Assembly (NCBI GenBank): GCA_012729785.1
Contig: JAAYCL010000027.1
Coordinates: 1 to 64,000 of the forward strand
Reading direction: 5' to 3'
Length of the DNA stretch: 64,000 nucleotides
Source of the DNA: Chlamydiota bacterium
Lineage (GTDB): Bacteria > Auribacterota > Tritonobacteria > UBA1439
Each line of letters begins with the position of its first letter. Position 1 is the first letter of the stretch. Positions 9,085-17,101 of the stretch are shown here, piece by piece. Position numbers and translations under genes: made by a program. The notes below the pieces were generated by a model, which had not been told where the DNA came from, ran no database searches, and saw nothing but the letters and a program-made list of their open reading frames with translations.

Positions 9085-10017
9085 GTGAGCCGGGTGTTCG
9101 TGACGGGGGGGGCGGGGTTCGTCGGGGGGCCGCTATGCCGGGCGCTGAAGGAGCGCGGGCACGAGCTGCTCCTCTACGACAACCTGTTCAACGGGCGGCG
9201 GGAGAACGTCCCCGGCTTCGATCTCGTCCAAGGCGACATCCGGGACGCGGCGCTCCTGAAATCCACGCTCGCCGGCTTCGCGCCCGACGCCGTGATCCAC
9301 TTGGCCGCCATCCATTTCATCCCGTACTGCAATGCGCACCCGGCGGAGGCGGTGGACGTGAACACGCGCGGGACGGCGTCGCTCCTCGAGGCCGCAAAGG
9401 CGGCGCCGCCGGAGCGCGTCATCGCCATCTCCACCGCCGCCGTCTACGCCCCCGCCGATCGCGCCCACCGGGAGGAGGACGCGCCCGGACCGATCGACAT
9501 CTACGGGTACTCCAAGCTCTTCGCCGAGGGGCTCCTCCAACTCTACCGGCGCGAGACGGGAAGGGCCGCGATCGCCGTGCGCCTCTTCAACGTCTACGGC
9601 CTCGCCGACACGAATCCGCACGTCCTGCCCGACATCCTCGACCAGGTCCGCGCGGGGAAGGGCGAGATCGAACTCGGGAACCTCGCCCCGAAGCGCGACT
9701 ATATCCACGCCGACGACGTCGCGGCGGCCCTCGCCGCGCTCCTCGATTTCGAGGCGAAAGACAACTACCATTGTTTCAACCTCGGCACCGGCAACGAGGT
9801 CTCCGTCACCGAGCTCGTGGAGGCGATCGCGCGGCGCCTCGGCAAAAAGATCCGGATACGCTCCGCCCCGTCGCGCCAGAGGAAGGTCGAGCGTCCGCAC
9901 CTTCTCGCCGACATATCCCGGATCTCCGGCGCGACCGGATGGCGCCCGCGGTACGACCTCGCGCGCGGCATCGAGAAGACGCTCCGCGACGAGGGGCTGC
10001 TCGCGGCGGGGCGCTGA
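9085..10017 (+). CDS. NAD-dependent nucleotide-sugar epimerase/dehydratase
   Basis: Extended short-chain dehydrogenase of 310 residues. The N-terminal NAD motif is VTGGAGFVG, and the catalytic motif YxxxK is seen as YGYSK after STAAVYAP. Similar to UDP-glucose 4-epimerase-like enzymes; the sugar cannot be read from sequence. GTG 9085 is chosen because GGGGTGA (9074-9080) precedes it and the NAD loop then lies at the extreme N-terminus; an upstream in-frame start at 9055 would add ten unlikely residues. It opens the polysaccharide region and follows acsV by 60 bases. Confidence 0.85.
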   Translation: MSRVFVTGGAGFVGGPLCRALKERGHELLLYDNLFNGRRENVPGFDLVQGDIRDAALLKSTLAGFAPDAVIHLAAIHFIPYCNAHPAEAVDVNTRGTASLLEAAKAAPPERVIAISTAAVYAPADRAHREEDAPGPIDIYGYSKLFAEGLLQLYRRETGRAAIAVRLFNVYGLADTNPHVLPDILDQVRAGKGEIELGNLAPKRDYIHADDVAAALAALLDFEAKDNYHCFNLGTGNEVSVTELVEAIARRLGKKIRIRSAPSRQRKVERPHLLADISRISGATGWRPRYDLARGIEKTLRDEGLLAAGR

Positions 10018-10118
10018 ATCCCGACGCTCCTTGCGCGGGGAGGGGCGCCTCGATTGAAGGCCGCCGCCCCCTCAGCCCTCCGTTGTGTCCAGGGGGAGAA
10101 AGAGATACGCACACCGCC

Positions 10119-11282
10119 ATGCCCGTGCCGCCGCGTGACGAAGAGAAGAAGCTGAAGATCCTGATCGTCGTCTGGGGACTGCGCCACGGCGGCGGGGAGA
10201 CGCGCGTCTACGCCATGGCGAGGTTCATGGCCGCGCGAGGGCACGACGTCACCGTCTGCTGCCTCCGCCTGAAGGGGGAGCGGGGGGAGCAGCTCGAACG
10301 GGAGGGGGTGAAGGTCGTCGACCTCGGGAAGCGTTGGCGCTACGACCCGACCACGCTCCCCCGCCTCTACCGGCTGATGCGGCGGGAGCGGTTCGACGTC
10401 GTGGACGGGCAGATGACCTCGGGCTTCCGCTGGGCGACGATCGCCGGGAGGCTCGCCCGCGTCCCCCGCATCGTCGCGACCACGTACAACACCCGATTCT
10501 GGAAGAGCCGCGCGCGCCGGATCCTCGACACCCTCTTCCTGCAACTCGCCGACCTGATCGTCACCGACTCGCGCACGCTGATCGACGAGATCGTCACCCT
10601 CTCCCCCTCCCTGAAACGAAAGGTCTTCCGCGTGACCTACAACGGCGTGGACCTCGCGACGAACGGCCCCGTGCGCCCGCCGGAGGAGGTGCGGCGCGAA
10701 CTCGGGATCGCGGAGGGGGAACTCGTCGTCGGGATGGTCGCACGGATCGTGCCGCACAAGGGGCACATGGTCTTCGCCGAGGCGGCGAAGGCGATCGCGG
10801 CCGAGTTCCCCTCGACCCGCTTCCTCATCGTGGGACGGCCGGAGGGCGGGTACGAGAAAACCGTCGAGGAGAAGATCCGCGCCTGCGGCCTCGCCTCCCG
10901 CGTGCGCCTCTTCCAGTACGACCGGAACATCCTCGATATCATGGGCATCCTCGACCTCTACGTCCTCCCCTCCTATTCCGAGTCCCTCCCGAACGCGGTC
11001 GTCGAGGCGATGCTGATGCGCACGCCGGTGATCGCGACGCGCATCACCGGCCTGCCGGAGGCGGTCATCGACGGGGAGACCGGTTTCCTTATCCCCCCGG
11101 GGGATATCGGCGCGCTCCGCGACAGGATGCGTCTCCTCCTCTCCGACCGGTCCCTCAGAAAGCGGATGGGGGAGGCGGGCAAACGGTTCGCGCAGGAGCG
11201 GTTCTCGCCGTCCGCACTCGGCGACGGAACCCTCTCCGTCTATCGGGGGCAAGCTTCTCCGCCTCCCCTCTCGCTGACCTGA
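10119..11282 (+). CDS. GT4-family glycosyltransferase
   Basis: 387 residues with the GT-B fold: an N-terminal acceptor half starting KILIVVWGLRHGGGETRVYAM, and a C-terminal donor half with VGMVARIVPHKGH and the nucleotide-sugar motif SYSESLPNAVVEAMLMRTPVI containing the catalytic EX7E pattern. It probably adds a sugar to a lipid-linked glycan in the cytoplasm. ATG 10119 is the first codon giving the canonical N-terminus, with GGGGGAG at 10092-10098 upstream. It converges on the serB-like gene. Sugar and linkage are unknown. Confidence 0.85.
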   Translation: MPVPPRDEEKKLKILIVVWGLRHGGGETRVYAMARFMAARGHDVTVCCLRLKGERGEQLEREGVKVVDLGKRWRYDPTTLPRLYRLMRRERFDVVDGQMTSGFRWATIAGRLARVPRIVATTYNTRFWKSRARRILDTLFLQLADLIVTDSRTLIDEIVTLSPSLKRKVFRVTYNGVDLATNGPVRPPEEVRRELGIAEGELVVGMVARIVPHKGHMVFAEAAKAIAAEFPSTRFLIVGRPEGGYEKTVEEKIRACGLASRVRLFQYDRNILDIMGILDLYVLPSYSESLPNAVVEAMLMRTPVIATRITGLPEAVIDGETGFLIPPGDIGALRDRMRLLLSDRSLRKRMGEAGKRFAQERFSPSALGDGTLSVYRGQASPPPLSLT

Positions 11283-11443
11283 CCGGCGCCCCGCCGGGAA
11301 ACGGGAGGATGACGGCGTCTCCGGCCTTTTCCCTGTCCAGCCCCCCCGCCGCGTTTCCGCCGCACACGGTTCGGAGGAGGATGCACGGCCACGGGGGGCC
11401 CGCCGAGGGATCAGATGCCGTGTTCCGGCGAATCGCGCCGCGG

Positions 11444-12541
11444 CTAGGCGCCGAACGACGCGAGGACGGCGGGGATCTGCGCGGGGACGACGATCTTCTT
11501 CTCGATGAGGGAGAGGAGGTTCGCCTTGTCGATCCGCACCCGCAGGCCGAACTCGGAGAGGGGGATGTCCGCGCAGGCGTCGTCCCCGACGACCACGATC
11601 TCCGCGGCGGCGATCCCCTTCTCGCGCGCGAGCGACGCGAAGAGGGCGCGCCGCCCCCCCTCGTCCCGGACCAGCGCCTCGACCCGGCCGGTGAGTTTCC
11701 CCTTCTCGGTGAGCGCCCGGTCGCAGAAGATCCGGTCGATGCACTGGTGGCCGCGGAGCGGATCGAGGAACAGGTCGATCCCGTGCGAGAGGAGCACCAC
11801 GACCCAGCCCATCGCCTTGAGGGCGTGGAGGAGATCGTCCCCCTCGGAGGTGAAGCGGAGGCCGGCCGTGATCCGCGCGACCGTCTCGACCTTGAGCCCC
11901 TCGAGCCCCGCCGACGCCCCCTCCCCCGCCGCGGCGAGGAGCTCGCCGCGCAGCGACTCATCCAGGAGGTTGCGCCCCGGGGCGAGGACGAGGAGCCGGG
12001 GGCGGATCCGGTAGACGTCGTCGCGCTGGAAGAAGCAGCGTATGCCGGTCTTCCGCATCTCGGCCGCGACGCTCCGCTCGATCAGCGGGCCCGAGCACGG
12101 CGAGGAGCCCCAGTCGAGCGCCATCTCCATCGCGAAGAGCTCGCCGCGCGAGAACATCCTCGCCCCCTCGATGTTCACCCCGTTGTTGGCGAGGACGAAC
12201 GTCGCGGTGGAGATGATGCCGGGCTGGTCCCGACCCAGCAGGACGAGCCGCATCACGCGCCGCGGCTTGGGCCGCGGGAGAAGGCGCTGCCGCTCCGCAG
12301 CGATCTGGAGACCCGACTGGTGGGCGACCGCCTGCATCTTCGCGATGAACTGGAGGCCGGTGATCTTGGCCTCGGTGAGGTCCACGGTGAAGAAGATCGA
12401 GAAGAGCCCGTGGAAGACATTCTCCTCGAGGTCGAGGATGTTGGCGCGCATGTCGGAGACGATCGAGGTGACGAGGGAGACGAGACCCGTGACGTCGCGC
12501 CCCATCCCGCTCACTACGTAGATCTCGCGCTCGGCGTCCAT
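11444..12541 (-). CDS. SerB-like protein with two ACT domains and a degenerate HAD phosphatase domain
   Basis: 365 residues arranged like long phosphoserine phosphatases: two ACT amino-acid-binding domains (about 5-80 and 95-170) followed by a HAD fold. The catalytic signature is lost. Where SerB has DxDxT, this protein has LVLAPGRNL (184-192), with no aspartate pair; the last motif reads VVGDDACADIPL instead of the usual GDGxND. The Ser of motif II survives (LLSHGID). The frame is intact, so it looks like a maintained regulatory or pseudo-enzyme protein rather than decay. Divergent from the next glycosyltransferase; its own promoter has TGCTAGAAT at 12569-12577. Confidence 0.8.
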   Translation of the reverse strand: MDAEREIYVVSGMGRDVTGLVSLVTSIVSDMRANILDLEENVFHGLFSIFFTVDLTEAKITGLQFIAKMQAVAHQSGLQIAAERQRLLPRPKPRRVMRLVLLGRDQPGIISTATFVLANNGVNIEGARMFSRGELFAMEMALDWGSSPCSGPLIERSVAAEMRKTGIRCFFQRDDVYRIRPRLLVLAPGRNLLDESLRGELLAAAGEGASAGLEGLKVETVARITAGLRFTSEGDDLLHALKAMGWVVVLLSHGIDLFLDPLRGHQCIDRIFCDRALTEKGKLTGRVEALVRDEGGRRALFASLAREKGIAAAEIVVVGDDACADIPLSEFGLRVRIDKANLLSLIEKKIVVPAQIPAVLASFGA

Positions 12542-12568
12542 CCGCGGCGCCCCCCCTACTGGAACGCC

Positions 12569-12577
12569 ATTCTAGCA
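12569..12577 (-). promoter_or_regulatory. Extended -10 element of the SerB-like gene
   Basis: On the minus strand this reads TGCTAGAAT, an extended -10. Transcription would begin about 20 bases before the ATG at 12541. No clear -35 is seen. It shares the divergent region with TGCTATCAT at 12645-12653, which serves the rightward glycosyltransferase. Confidence 0.5.
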
Positions 12578-12644
12578 GCCGCCGGCGCCGCGCGTCAAAA
12601 GCAAATGCCGCCGGGCGAAAATCCGTCCGGGGCGCGGACCGGCG

Positions 12645-12653
12645 TGCTATCAT
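12645..12653 (+). promoter_or_regulatory. Extended -10 element of the rightward glycosyltransferase gene
   Basis: TGCTATCAT, the same motif seen before metX and glgP. The start codon at 12676 lies 22 bases downstream, giving a leader of about 15 bases. No convincing -35 hexamer. Confidence 0.5.
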
Positions 12654-12675
12654 ATCCGCGCGGAGCCCGCAGAAA

Positions 12676-13785
12676 ATGCGAATCGGGATCGACCTCCAGA
12701 CCGTCATCGTCCAACCCACCGGGGTGGGCCGGTACGTCTCCTCTCTCGTCCGCGCGCTCGCCGGCCTCCCGGGGGAGGAGCGGTACCGGCTCTTCTACTT
12801 CGACTTCAAGCGCCGCGGCTCCGCCCTCGGCGTCGGCGACCCCCGCTTCGAGGAGCGCCCGATCCGGTGCGTCCCGGGGAGGGTCTACCACGCCCTCGCA
12901 GACGCCCTCGGCGCCCCGGATATCTCCCTCCTGGCGGGCCGCTGCGACCTGTACCATTTCCCGAACTTCATCATCCCGCCGTGCCGGCGCGGGAAGACGG
13001 TCGTCACCGTCCACGACCTCTCCTTCGTCCGCTTCCCCCGGTACGCCGAGGAGGGGAACCTGCGACGGCTCCGGAGGCGCTTCGCCGAAACCCTCCGGCG
13101 GGCGGACGCCGTCATCACCGTCTCCGACTTCTCGCGGCGGGAGCTCGCCGAGCTCTGCGGGGTGCCCCCGGAGAAGGTGACGGTGACGCGTAACGGCGTG
13201 AGCATCCGCCCCCCTTCCCTCCCCGCGCGGCCCGCCCCGTCCCCCTACTTCCTCTTCGTCGGCACCGTCGAACCGCGGAAGAATCTCGAAACGCTCCTCG
13301 ACGCCTGGCGCATCCTGAAGAAGCGGGAGGGGGCGCGCTGGACGCACCGCCTCCTCGTCGTCGGCCGGCACGGCTGGCGCTGCACGCCGGCGGAGGAGCA
13401 GGCGCGCGCGCGGGGCGTGGAGGACGGCGTCAGCGTGCTCGACTACGTCCGGGACGACGAGCTCCCCGGCCTCTACGGCTCCGCCGAGGCCCTCGTCTTC
13501 CCGTCGCGCTACGAGGGATTCGGCCTCCCCCCGCTCGAGGCGATGGCCTGCGGAACCCCGGTGATCGCCTCGACCGCGCCCGCAATCCCGGAGGTGGTCG
13601 GCGACGCCGCGCTCCTCTGCGATCCCGACGACGCCGCCGGGTTCGCGGAGGCGATGCGCCGGGTCCGCGACGACCCGGCTTTGCGCGCGGACCTCGCGAG
13701 ACGGGGGCGCGCCCGTGCGGCGCAGTTCACCTGGGAACAAACCGCCGCGGAGACGCTCGCCCTGTACCGGCGGCTCCTGAGCTGA
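12676..13785 (+). CDS. GT4-family glycosyltransferase
   Basis: 369 residues. It starts MRIGIDLQTVIVQPTGVGRY, the usual N-terminus of mannosyltransferase-like GT4 enzymes. The donor half shows FVGTVEPRKNLETLLDAW and SRYEGFGLPPLEAMACGTPV, which contains the EX7E pair. It is the sister of the next gene (same motifs, same order) and is separated from it by 13 bases, so the two probably act in succession on one glycan. Sugar specificity cannot be told. Confidence 0.87.
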   Translation: MRIGIDLQTVIVQPTGVGRYVSSLVRALAGLPGEERYRLFYFDFKRRGSALGVGDPRFEERPIRCVPGRVYHALADALGAPDISLLAGRCDLYHFPNFIIPPCRRGKTVVTVHDLSFVRFPRYAEEGNLRRLRRRFAETLRRADAVITVSDFSRRELAELCGVPPEKVTVTRNGVSIRPPSLPARPAPSPYFLFVGTVEPRKNLETLLDAWRILKKREGARWTHRLLVVGRHGWRCTPAEEQARARGVEDGVSVLDYVRDDELPGLYGSAEALVFPSRYEGFGLPPLEAMACGTPVIASTAPAIPEVVGDAALLCDPDDAAGFAEAMRRVRDDPALRADLARRGRARAAQFTWEQTAAETLALYRRLLS

Positions 13786-13798
13786 AGGCGGATGCGGC

Positions 13799-14971
13799 GT
13801 GAAGGATCTCAACGGCTGCCACGGCATGAAGATCTGCATCGACGCGCGCTGGATCGGGGCGAAGATCGCCGGGATCGGGCGCTATACCGTCTACCTGCTC
13901 CGGTACCTCGCCGAACTCGACGGGGAGAACCGCTACCTCGCCCTCTTCCACGACCCCGCGGTCCGCGACGCGGTCTGCGCCGAGCTCGGCCTCTCCGGGC
14001 GCGAGCGCTGGGAGGTGCGCACCGTCCCGTACGGCGTCTTCTCCCCCCGCGGCCAGCTTCTCCTCCCCCGCCTCCTCCGGCGCGAGGGGGTCGACCTGTT
14101 CCACTCCACGAACTTCATGGCGCCGCTTCTCCGCTTCGGCGGGAAACTCGTCCTCACTGTCCACGACATCATCCCGCTCAAACACCCGGAGTTCGCGCCG
14201 CGGTCGAAGAAGTCGCGCGCCTACCCGATCTACCGGTGGCTGATGCGCCGGCTCGTCGCCCGGGCGGACCTGATCAGCGCCGACTCCGAATACTCGCGCC
14301 GGGACATCGTCGAATTCCTCGGCGCGCCGCCGGGGAAGGTCCGCACCATATACCTCGGCGTGGACCCGAAGTACCGCCCCCTCCCGCCGACCGTCCGCGA
14401 TGAGGTGCGCAGGAAATTCGGCGTGCGCGAACGCCTCGCACTCTTCGCCGGCCGAGCCGACCCGTACAAGAACCTGATCACGCTCGTCAAGGCCGCCGAG
14501 CTCCTCAACCGGAAAGGCGGGCCCCGGTGTACGGTGGTCGTCGCGGGCGCGGAGGATCCGCGCTACCCGGAGGTGGGGGATTACGTGCGCAGCGCCGGGA
14601 TGGAGAAGGACGTGATCTTCGCGGGAAGCCAGGACGAGGAGGCCCTCATCGGACTCTACAACGCCGCCGACGTCCTCGTCCTCCCGTCCCTCTACGAGGG
14701 GTTCGGCCTCCCGCCGCTCGAGGCGATGGCGTGCGGGACGCCCGTGATCTGCTCCGACCGCACCTCCCTCCCCGAGGTCGTCGGCGACGCCGGGATCCTC
14801 CTCGACCCGCTGGACACGCGGGCCCTCGCCTCCGCGATGGAGCGCGTCTTCACAGACGCCGCCCTGCGCGACCGGATGTCGCGGGCGGGCCTGGAGCGCG
14901 CCAAACTCTTCCCGTGGCGCAGGACCGCCGAGGAGACGCTCGCGGCGTATCGGGAACTGCTCCGCTCCTGA
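13799..14971 (+). CDS. GT4-family glycosyltransferase
   Basis: 390 residues from GTG 13799; ATG 13826 (protein beginning MKICIDARWIGAKIAGIGRY) is an alternative that aligns better with its neighbour's N-terminus. GTG is preferred because AAGGCGG (13785-13791) sits 7 bases before it, while ATG 13826 has no close ribosome site. Motifs: FAGRADPYKNL and SLYEGFGLPPLEAMACGTPV. Same family and probable pathway as the preceding gene, perhaps through duplication. Confidence 0.86.
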   Translation: MKDLNGCHGMKICIDARWIGAKIAGIGRYTVYLLRYLAELDGENRYLALFHDPAVRDAVCAELGLSGRERWEVRTVPYGVFSPRGQLLLPRLLRREGVDLFHSTNFMAPLLRFGGKLVLTVHDIIPLKHPEFAPRSKKSRAYPIYRWLMRRLVARADLISADSEYSRRDIVEFLGAPPGKVRTIYLGVDPKYRPLPPTVRDEVRRKFGVRERLALFAGRADPYKNLITLVKAAELLNRKGGPRCTVVVAGAEDPRYPEVGDYVRSAGMEKDVIFAGSQDEEALIGLYNAADVLVLPSLYEGFGLPPLEAMACGTPVICSDRTSLPEVVGDAGILLDPLDTRALASAMERVFTDAALRDRMSRAGLERAKLFPWRRTAEETLAAYRELLRS

Positions 14972-15227
14972 CGCCACCCAAACGGCGAACGGACGCGGGC
15001 CGCACGTGATTTCTCAACGGACCTGCAAAAATCGATGGCCTCAATCCGCACCCCAATCACACGGATTGAAAAAGCCAGGGGCAGACCTCGACTATTGACG
15101 TAACGGCCCCAAGCAATACGAGGATCCCTATGCAGCCGATAAGCATGCGTAGAAACGTTGCGCCCGTGAGGCCAACATCCTCGATAGTGCGCTTCCACAA
15201 ACAGGCATCGCCAACAGGGCTCGCCAC
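14972..15227. other. Intergenic stretch, left edge of accessory island
   Basis: No supported gene. Base composition is visibly less GC-rich than the flanking glycosyltransferases. A minus-strand frame encodes a hydrophobic segment, but I saw no homology or ribosome site to support it. Confidence 0.4.
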
Positions 15228-15479
15228 ATGACCGCCCATAAACTCGCGGATGGCACGGTCCACACGCTGCCCGCCGATTTTAGAAAAGCCATCGAGCGCG
15301 ATGGCGCCGCGAAGAGCCTCTGGGCCGGCATAACCCCGCTGGCCCGCAACGAGTGGATCTGCTGGGTCACGTCGGCCAAGCAGGAGGCCACCAGGAAGCG
15401 CCGCATCGAGGTCGGCATCGACAAGATGCGGGGAGGCATTCGCAGGCCGTGCTGCTGGCCGGGGTGCCCACACCGCTGA
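15228..15479 (+). CDS. YdeI/OmpD-associated family protein (short form)
   Basis: 83 residues. The run LPADFRKAIERDGAAKSLW, the block ITPLARNEWICWVTSAK and the terminal RRPCCWPGCPHR are characteristic of the small YdeI/OmpD-associated (bacteriocin-protection-like) proteins. Biochemical function is unknown in the family. The gene stands alone, with a weak ribosome site (AGGG about 11 bases before the ATG), in an island with toxin-antitoxin genes; such small genes are often carried on mobile DNA. Confidence 0.75.
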   Translation: MTAHKLADGTVHTLPADFRKAIERDGAAKSLWAGITPLARNEWICWVTSAKQEATRKRRIEVGIDKMRGGIRRPCCWPGCPHR

Positions 15480-15673
15480 TGCCCGCCCGTCGCGCCTTCC
15501 GTTCGCGCGGAGCGCCGACGAACCAAACCCCCAACAAGGCGCGGTGTGCCACTCAGCACGGACGTTGGATAGAGTGTAATAGAAGAATGCGTTGAATGGG
15601 CCACAACGTTGCGGCGTGCTGAATCGCCATAAAGCCCCGAATAAATGACCGGTAAAATGCGATCAAATGCCTG

Positions 15674-15710
15674 TTGACAGCAGTGTCATCATTGTATACA
15701 TTGTATGACA
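15674..15710 (+). promoter_or_regulatory. Promoter and palindromic operator of the first toxin-antitoxin pair
   Basis: TTGACA (15674-15679) is followed after 15 bases by TATACA (15695-15700). A dyad covers the -10: TGTCAT (15684-15689) and ATGACA (15705-15710) flank the inner palindrome TGTATACA (15693-15700), all sharing nearly the same centre. This is the expected layout for autorepression by a ribbon-helix-helix antitoxin. Confidence 0.6.
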
Positions 15711-15723
15711 TGAGAGGCCTGCG

Positions 15724-15942
15724 ATGAGCACCATGATATCCATCCGGCTGCCGGAAGATCTGGCCAGGGCGCTCGCCCACATCGCCGAAGAGACCGAGCG
15801 GCCCCGTTCCTTCCACGTGCAGAAGGCGTTGGAGGGGTACATCGAGGATTTCGCGGATGTGCAGATCGCCCTCGACCGCCTGCGCGACCACAAGGACCCC
15901 GTGATTTCCAGTCGGGATTTCAGGAAGTCCCTTGGCCTATAA
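15724..15942 (+). CDS. Ribbon-helix-helix antitoxin (RelB/ParD-like)
   Basis: 72 residues. The start MISIRLPEDLARALAHIAEE is a typical beta-strand plus helix of the ribbon-helix-helix DNA-binding fold, followed by an acidic C-terminal tail (residues 40-72) that would wrap the toxin. It overlaps the downstream toxin gene by 11 bases, the usual coupling of such pairs. It probably represses its own promoter through the dyad at 15684-15710. Confidence 0.85.
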   Translation: MSTMISIRLPEDLARALAHIAEETERPRSFHVQKALEGYIEDFADVQIALDRLRDHKDPVISSRDFRKSLGL

Positions 15943-16183
15943 GATCCGGTACAAGCAGAGCGTCGGGAAGGACCTGTCACGCCTCGACGCGCGTGAAGCC
16001 CGACGCGTCCTCGACAAGATCGAGAAAGAGCTTTCCGCACGCCCCGACCGCTGCCCCACCCTCAAGGGAGACTTCGAGGGGCTCCGGAAGACGCGCATGG
16101 GGGATTACCGGGTCGTCTATGCCGTGCTGGGAGACGATGTCCTGATTCTGCGGATCGGGCATAGAAGGGAAGTCTACCGATAG
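15932..16183 (+). CDS. RelE/ParE-family toxin
   Basis: 83 residues from TTG 15932. The fold signature is clear: YKIRYKQSVGKDLSRLD at the N-terminus, then LKGDFEGLRKTRMGDYRVVY and the ending ILRIGHRREVYR, with the basic residues typical of RelE mRNA interferases. Members with this pattern usually cut mRNA at the ribosome, though ParE-like gyrase poisons share the fold. It lies inside the end of its antitoxin gene. Confidence 0.87.
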   Translation: MAYKIRYKQSVGKDLSRLDAREARRVLDKIEKELSARPDRCPTLKGDFEGLRKTRMGDYRVVYAVLGDDVLILRIGHRREVYR

Positions 16184-16229
16184 AAGCACCCCCTATGCCG
16201 CAAGGGGATCGGGCTGTCCGGAATCCGTA

Positions 16230-16255
16230 TTGACATCACACAATTTATTGTGTGA
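16230..16255 (+). promoter_or_regulatory. -35 element and perfect inverted-repeat operator of the vapBC pair
   Basis: TTGACA (16230-16235) runs into TCACACAAT-TT-ATTGTGTGA (16236-16255), a perfect 9-bp inverted repeat with a 2-base centre. The -10 is less clear (around ACTATG, 16257-16262). The repeat lies 22 bases before the antitoxin start and is the likely VapBC binding site. Confidence 0.65.
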
Positions 16256-16276
16256 CACTATGTGTGGAGGTGGAGC

Positions 16277-16477
16277 ATGGCCACGAACCTTCAGCTCGAC
16301 GACCGGCTCATCAGGGAGGCGGTCAGGATGGGGAATCACCGCACCAAGAAAGCGGCGGTGACCCAGGCGCTGAATGACTACATCCGCCACCTGCGCCAGG
16401 AGAAGATCCTCGATCTCTTTGGAACGGTGGAGTTCGATCCCGGGTACGACTACAAGCGCCAGCGGGCGAAAAGATGA
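16277..16477 (+). CDS. vapB: VapB-type antitoxin
   Basis: 66 residues: N-terminal NLQLDDRLIREAVRMGNHRT and KKAAVTQALNDYIRH form a ribbon-helix-helix of the short VapB (DUF2191-like) type, followed by a tail that would block the toxin active site. ATG 16277 is chosen over 16262 because GGAGG (16266-16270) lies 6 bases before it. The stop overlaps the toxin start (ATGA), so the two are translated together. Confidence 0.82.
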   Translation: MATNLQLDDRLIREAVRMGNHRTKKAAVTQALNDYIRHLRQEKILDLFGTVEFDPGYDYKRQRAKR

Positions 16478-16935
16478 GGGTTTTGATCGACACCGGCGTC
16501 TGGTCCCTGGCGTTCCGGCGGGCGCCGCGCGCCGAGAATCCGGAGACCCTCGAGTTGCGCCGGCTGATCGCGGCCCACGTCGCCGATATCATCGGTCCGA
16601 TACGGCAGGAGCTGCTGTCGGGGGCCAGGGACCATGCCCAGTTCGCCCGGCTGGAGTCGGCGCTGGCCGCCTTCCCCGATCTGCCCCTGCTGACGGAGGA
16701 TTACGTGACGGCCGCGAAGTTCTTCAACCTCTGCCGTTCCAGGGGAATCCAGGGGTCCAACACGGATTTCCTCATCTGCGCCGTGGCCGCGAGAAACGGT
16801 CTGGCCATCTTCACGACGGACAGGGACTTCCGGCTCTTTTCCCGATGCCTGCCCGTGGTGCTGTACGAGGCGCAAAAACACGCCGGATCATCAACCGCAC
16901 GGGATCGTCGTTCCGCGTCGAAAGTGGAGGCGTGA
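16474..16935 (+). CDS. vapC: VapC-type PIN-domain ribonuclease toxin
   Basis: 153 residues with the PIN nuclease acidic residues visible: Asp in MRVLIDTGVW, Glu in RQELLSGA, Asp in SNTDFLICAVA and Asp in FTTDRDF. Family members are magnesium-dependent RNases acting on tRNA or rRNA. The last about 20 residues (after LYEAQKHAGS) look unlike the family and may be an extension after loss of the original stop. Coupled to vapB by a 4-base overlap. Confidence 0.88.
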   Translation: MRVLIDTGVWSLAFRRAPRAENPETLELRRLIAAHVADIIGPIRQELLSGARDHAQFARLESALAAFPDLPLLTEDYVTAAKFFNLCRSRGIQGSNTDFLICAVAARNGLAIFTTDRDFRLFSRCLPVVLYEAQKHAGSSTARDRRSASKVEA

Positions 16936-17101
16936 CGTTCCGCGCAACGCGCGGGACGGGGACTATATTGCAGCCCCCACCCTGCCCCTCCCTCTCCAGG
17001 GGAAAGGGAACCTGATGGGAATGCCCCCGCAAGGGGGGAGAGACAAAGTGGGGACTTCCCCTCGGGGGGGAGCTGAAGGATGAGCGTACGGGGGAGAGTC
17101 T
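16936..17101. other. Intergenic region with G/C-tract hairpins
   Basis: Contains short inverted G and C tracts, for example CCCCC-GCAA-GGGGG at 17024-17037 and a CTCTCC/GGGAAAGGG pair near 16991-17008. No gene and no T-tract terminator is seen. Confidence 0.4.

Noticed and set aside
15057-15473. Minus-strand frame with a hydrophobic end opposite the YdeI gene
   Set aside because: It overlaps the YdeI gene, has no family resemblance and no ribosome site.
15529-15570. Integron attC-like site after the YdeI gene (CCCCAAC ... GTTGGAT)
   Set aside because: The right core fits GTTRRRY, but the left core lacks the required purine and the inner arms do not pair well. No other copies flank the neighbouring cassettes.
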